Positions 59,575-64,000 of a stretch of 64,000 nucleotides of DNA are shown here, piece after piece. Position 1 is the first letter of the stretch, and every line of letters begins with the position of its first letter. A program made the translations under genes and the position numbers. Source of the stretch: Lucifuga dentata (taxonomy: Eukaryota > Chordata > Actinopteri > Ophidiiformes > Bythitidae); contig VXCM01002542.1 in the NCBI GenBank assembly GCA_014773175.1, forward strand, positions 1 through 64,000. Reading direction: 5' to 3'. The notes below the pieces were generated by a model. It had not been told where the DNA came from. It made no database searches and saw only the letters and a list, made by a program, of their open reading frames with translations.

Positions 59575-61591
59575 TCGATGTACAAAAACATTAAACGTCT
59601 GGAATATTTTTGACAGAGACAGACAGACCACCATAAAATGGTTGTCTCGCTGACTGGCATTGCGTATTGGATTTGCATGTATAATGCATTCTCCTATGTG
59701 GAGATTTTCCTTGGTTAAAAGCTTTGGTTGTGTGCCAACAGGCATTTAAGACACAATGTGGTTGCTTGAGATGGATGGAACCAGATGAGGACAAACATTT
59801 ATGCATGCAAGCCCCTTGTCTGTTTCAATTGCTAATCATTTATTTATTTCATCTGTGTAATTTTAATGCACCATAAACTTAATTAAAGGAAACTTTCTTA
59901 AAGAATATTCACTGGTGGCTCTTTATTCCATGATAAAAACAATATTGCTGCAAGACACTATGAAATTCCAATTACCACACTAAAATAATATTTTAAAGTC
60001 ATCCTTGAAAAGTGGCATACATGTTAATTTGAAAATTAATATATTTGTCACACTGCACGGCAGCAGGGACACTCATAATTTTTCACATTTTGTGGCACAG
60101 AAAGGTCGAATCCACATTTACACTTGGGTAAAGGAAAAAGAATGGCTGCAGCTTGTTTGCTATTGTAGTGGTAAATGTCTTGCGAAAGCAAAGGTTATGT
60201 GTCATGCCGGAAAGACAAGTGGCAAAGAGAGCAGGGACGGGTGTTCTGAGGCACTTTCTCAGGCTGAGCAGGGGAAATGGATGGCAAACTGTTGACAGGA
60301 AGACAATGTGAAATATCGATAATGGAATAATGATGTGTCTCCTTCATCTTCAAGCCAAAACTAAAATCTAAAAAGACCTACATGTCAATAAGGCCCCTTT
60401 TACGCCTTGCATCAATGAGCAAATTATATCCAGATATTTTATCCAGACAAGGAAAAGTTCATGTTAATGCAAAGTGTGCATGCATGCAGAACACAGTGTC
60501 ATCAGAATTCAATCTAATTTACCAGACAACCGACAGATGTGATCTGGCTGGCATTGTGAATGGATCTCAGTCCAGCTAGCAGGTGTAAATGCAATCCGTA
60601 CAGCTGGGACAAATGAAGATTCTTACAAAATAACAAGGAGATGTGGTTAGAAACTCAAGCAGTCAATGAGAAACTGCTTAAGTCCAGAGACAAAACAGTT
60701 ATCATGAATCTAAGACCTGATCTGGTAATGTGGTGGGTGTATATTTTGTAGACCCCACTTAGCAGTGAGACAGTGTAATCAGAGTCTCATGAGTGGAGTC
60801 TCATGAGTATATAATCTGAAACAAACACATTTACTAATCAAGTTGATCATTCAAGTTTATGTCACAGCATAAAGGGAGCTTCAGAAGCAGAAATGTAAGG
60901 CATTCTCCAAGAGAAAGAAAAGCAAAGAACAATAAGACTCCAAAATCCTGACAGAAGTCCATGAGGCTACACTGTTCACTACATACTGATTTCCTGAGTG
61001 GGGAGACTACGGAGTGATTAAAATGAAAAGAATGAATCATCAGTGATGCATAATATGATCACTAAATTTCATGGCAGTGCATCTACTAGTTTGACATTTC
61101 TAGGTGACATGTCTTTTGCAAAAGTGGAAATTTTGGCCTGACATTGGCACTGGAAAGAAAGGTCAGCTGGATCATTAAAAGCATTAGGATTAATCCTCCA
61201 GGGACTCTGAATATACAAAGCAAATGTTTTGGATGTCTGTCCTTTAGATTTTGTCATGATCAAAGCTTTGGTCAAGTTGTCTTTTGTGTCATTAAAATGT
61301 CAAGTCATGTCAAATTTTGCTTGGGACCAAAGTTATAGATGGATCAACAAACCGATCTCACCAGCTTCAGGTACCACTGCAAAAGTTTACCGGTTTGGTT
61401 TATTATTTGACAATGAAAACACAGTGGCTCCCAAACTATTGAACAGGTTGTAATAACGGTTTCTTTAGACAAGCATTAGTACAATGTGAGTTCTGACGGT
61501 TACCTGTCATGATTGAGGCCATTATTAGCATGGGCCTGTTGTACAACACAAACCTGTTGAGCTTGTAAATTAGGAGTTTGCTGTGGTTGAA

Positions 61592-61618
61592 TGTGTGTGT
61601 GTGTGTGTGTGTGTGTGA
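61592..61618. repeat. (GT)n microsatellite
   Basis: About 13 GT units. Confidence 0.9.
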
Positions 61619-64000
61619 TTTGAGCCAAAATGACTGAGGCGTTTGCGATGGGAGGTATCCACTGGTGTACCCACACTCACCTTCACCCTCTTGTTTTCTA
61701 AAATCCAATCCAGCTTTCTACATAAGCACTTATGGCAAAACAACTCATAAAGATCTGAGAGGGTTTAGAGTGAAATATGTCTAAGTGCTTACTGCCAACC
61801 CATTGTAATTTTAGAAATCAGTGGGTGTTGCCAGTCCAGGATGGTGTACTGCAAGTTAACAGTCTCGAAAACTTCTCAGCATCCAAGACATCAGACGGAG
61901 TACACTGACTCCATTTTTGCAAATAAAAAGCTATGAGTTTGCCCTTTTCATGCCCTCACTTCACCCATCTTGTTTCTTCTTGCCTACTTTAATTCTTCCA
62001 CCTCTGCCAGTTTCTCACTTCTTGTGTCACTTACAGCAATATGTTCAATCACTGTAAAGTATAAGATTCCCTCTGAAATTCTGAGCCTTATTGAGTCATT
62101 TAATCTTTTCAAATCCCTAAAGAGGCTTGATCATTTTAAGTGCCATAATTATGCCTAAATGCTGTTTTCTTGTTTTACCCCAAATAAGGATGAAATTGGC
62201 ATAACATTTTTCTGATTTAAAGATGGAAGATGCCCTTAGAAGCTGCAGGTGCTACTCTATTGTGATTTACATACTTGGTCATTGTTTTAGCATTATGATT
62301 GCCACAAGACATTTGTATTTAATATTTTTAGGTCCCATTGTCCTTTGTGCCCTCTATTCCAGCCACTGTCATGATTTTCCCCTTACAGTGTTTCCACAAA
62401 ACACTATGGAACATCCATGTGCTTTTACACAACACTCTTCATTCTGCAAGTGTTTAAAACAAAGTCAATAATTTGAAAGAATTATCCAAAAGATGAAACT
62501 CAAATGGTAATTGGTGCAATAAAATCTAAATTAAAGTCTCAAATTTCTCCCTAAAAGATTTTACTATTAATATTTCATTGAGTAGCTTTGACCATACTTT
62601 GCAATAATTTTGATTAAAAGCAACGGAAATACAGTGCCATGTCTACAATATCATACATTTTGCAATTGTACTCTAGTGTATTCTTTATTTGTATTACTTA
62701 CAAGAGAATACAAATATTTATATGGAAATATAGTTTAAACTTAGAGTACCATTAACCGACTGTGTTAATTGGGACCTGTAATTTATTTTTTAACCTGTGC
62801 GCTGAAACACCCATTCATTTCATTTGAAGATGCTTGAACGGGGATCCAATACTGCAATTTAGGAGAACTGGTCACCAGGATGGTTATCTCTAATTAAACA
62901 GGTCGACAGCATGTAATTTGTCCAACCAATCATCAGTAATATGTCTGATCCCAACTTTCTGTGAAACTAAGATAATCTTCAGACTCCAACCATATTTAAA
63001 AAATGTAAAATGTCGACATCATTATTTCCTGTCTGGTTTATAAATAACTAAATACCCCACCCCCCNTTTTTTTTTTTTTTTTAAGGACCAACATGGCCTA
63101 GAAATAATCTAATGGGCCCACAGCTTAGAATCCAACCCACACATGCCTTTATAGTGAACTGAACTACTTATATTGAGTACTGAATTACAAAAAGTGCCAA
63201 ATTGTGTACAACCATACAGATGACATCACAATCACAATGTGCTGTACAAATTTGTAGCTAAACATCTTCACATTATTAGCAGTTCAACACCAAATGTGAG
63301 GAGGGACAAAGTTTGTGTGGAGTCATGAAGCAGTAAAATGTTTCACCCTAAACTGCCCATCTGAATTTACCTCTGTAACATCACAGTGCTGTAGTACCCT
63401 GTAAATAATTTGTCATTATTAAAGATAGACTGTTTTAATATTGGACTAAAGCTGGAGTCTCTTGTCATGATTAATTTAATGTACACTCTAATATGTCATA
63501 TCTAATTTATGAGAGAAGTCATGCTCTTCTCATTGAGTTCATCTTGCAGCAGCCAGGGGGCACGGCAGCTAAAAAACCTTCTGCACTGTGCCATTAAGTG
63601 AGTGGGGTTGTTGGTTATTAGTGATGATTTTATGTGTTTTTTGTGCTGGAGGAGTGTGTGACTGTAAATGTGAAGATGTCAACATAGAAATTTTCCCAAC
63701 AAAATTCTCAGTGACAATGACACTATACTGGACAAACTGGAGTATGTACATGTAGTTTAGGACTGCTTTTCCAATAATTAAATAATAGCCTCCAGCTTCC
63801 AGATGGCTTATGTATTTCTATAGAATAGAAAAATTTGACAACAGGTGTTTTGAGCATGGATCTTTTACTCAGTCAGGGTGTTGCACAGTCAAACCTTAAC
63901 TCAATAAAGCAAACCTGTCTGCATGAGAACTTCAACCTCAATGGAAATAATGGAATAATTAAATATGCCTCCATTAACTGATTCACACGATATGTTACTT

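Larger units (their letters stand above)
56441..64000 (-). other. Sequence 5' of the syt7 TM exon, part 4
   Basis: Probably syt7 intron 1 or upstream sequence. It contains a weak candidate first exon (57003-57045, see findings), (GT)n at 57808-57869, a TGTCAC array (58243-58276), long poly-T (59002-59060), a 31-bp direct repeat (59506-59574), (GT)n at 61592-61618 and a poly-T N-join at 63066. No CpG-island-like promoter and no coding sequence is convincing. Confidence 0.5.

Overview
The window is vertebrate genomic DNA, almost certainly from a teleost fish. It has short exons with GT-AG introns, abundant microsatellites, and fish-type L2, RTE-like, Penelope-like, PIF-Harbinger and TTAA-flanked elements. 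No bacterial-style genes, tRNA, rRNA or CRISPR array were seen.

The only host gene I can support is synaptotagmin-7 (syt7), on the minus strand. Six internal coding exons can be placed to the base: the transmembrane exon (31921-32024), a short juxtamembrane exon (27049-27128), and four linker exons (26112-26246, 21367-21567, 11416-11830, 7205-7327). Translations across the junctions match the long linker isoforms of mammalian SYT7 as I recall them. All four linker exons are phase 2 to phase 2 with lengths divisible by three, the third only after an assembly artefact is removed. They can therefore act as frame-neutral cassettes setting the length of the linker between membrane anchor and C2A domain. 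The C2A and C2B exons must lie beyond the left edge (nothing C2-like is visible in 1-7204). The first coding exon was not firmly identified, so 32025-64000 is probably a large 5' intron or upstream sequence.

The introns are full of mobile DNA. 1-11.4 kb: TTAA-flanked inverted-repeat elements, a G-quadruplex motif and microsatellites. 11.8-21.4 kb: a short palindromic element with a GTGGCCAC motif, an RTE-like LINE with a perfect 15-bp target duplication, a nested TTAA element holding a Penelope-like GIY-YIG remnant, and another TTAA element. 21.8-22.6 kb and 36.2-37.1 kb: two PIF-Harbinger-like elements with related termini and TAA/TTA duplications. 34.5 kb: a decayed LINE 3' end in (GGAT)n. 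46.8-47.5 kb: a solo LTR with a 5-bp duplication. 51.6-56.4 kb: a nearly full-length, frameshifted L2 LINE with recognisable ORF1 esterase, endonuclease and reverse transcriptase motifs.

Quality warning: I counted nineteen single N positions. Each lies between two copies of the same sequence (about 50-70 bp, or a homopolymer). They look like unmerged contig overlaps, not real tandem repeats. One falls inside a syt7 exon and breaks its frame; collapsing it restores a 348-bp exon.
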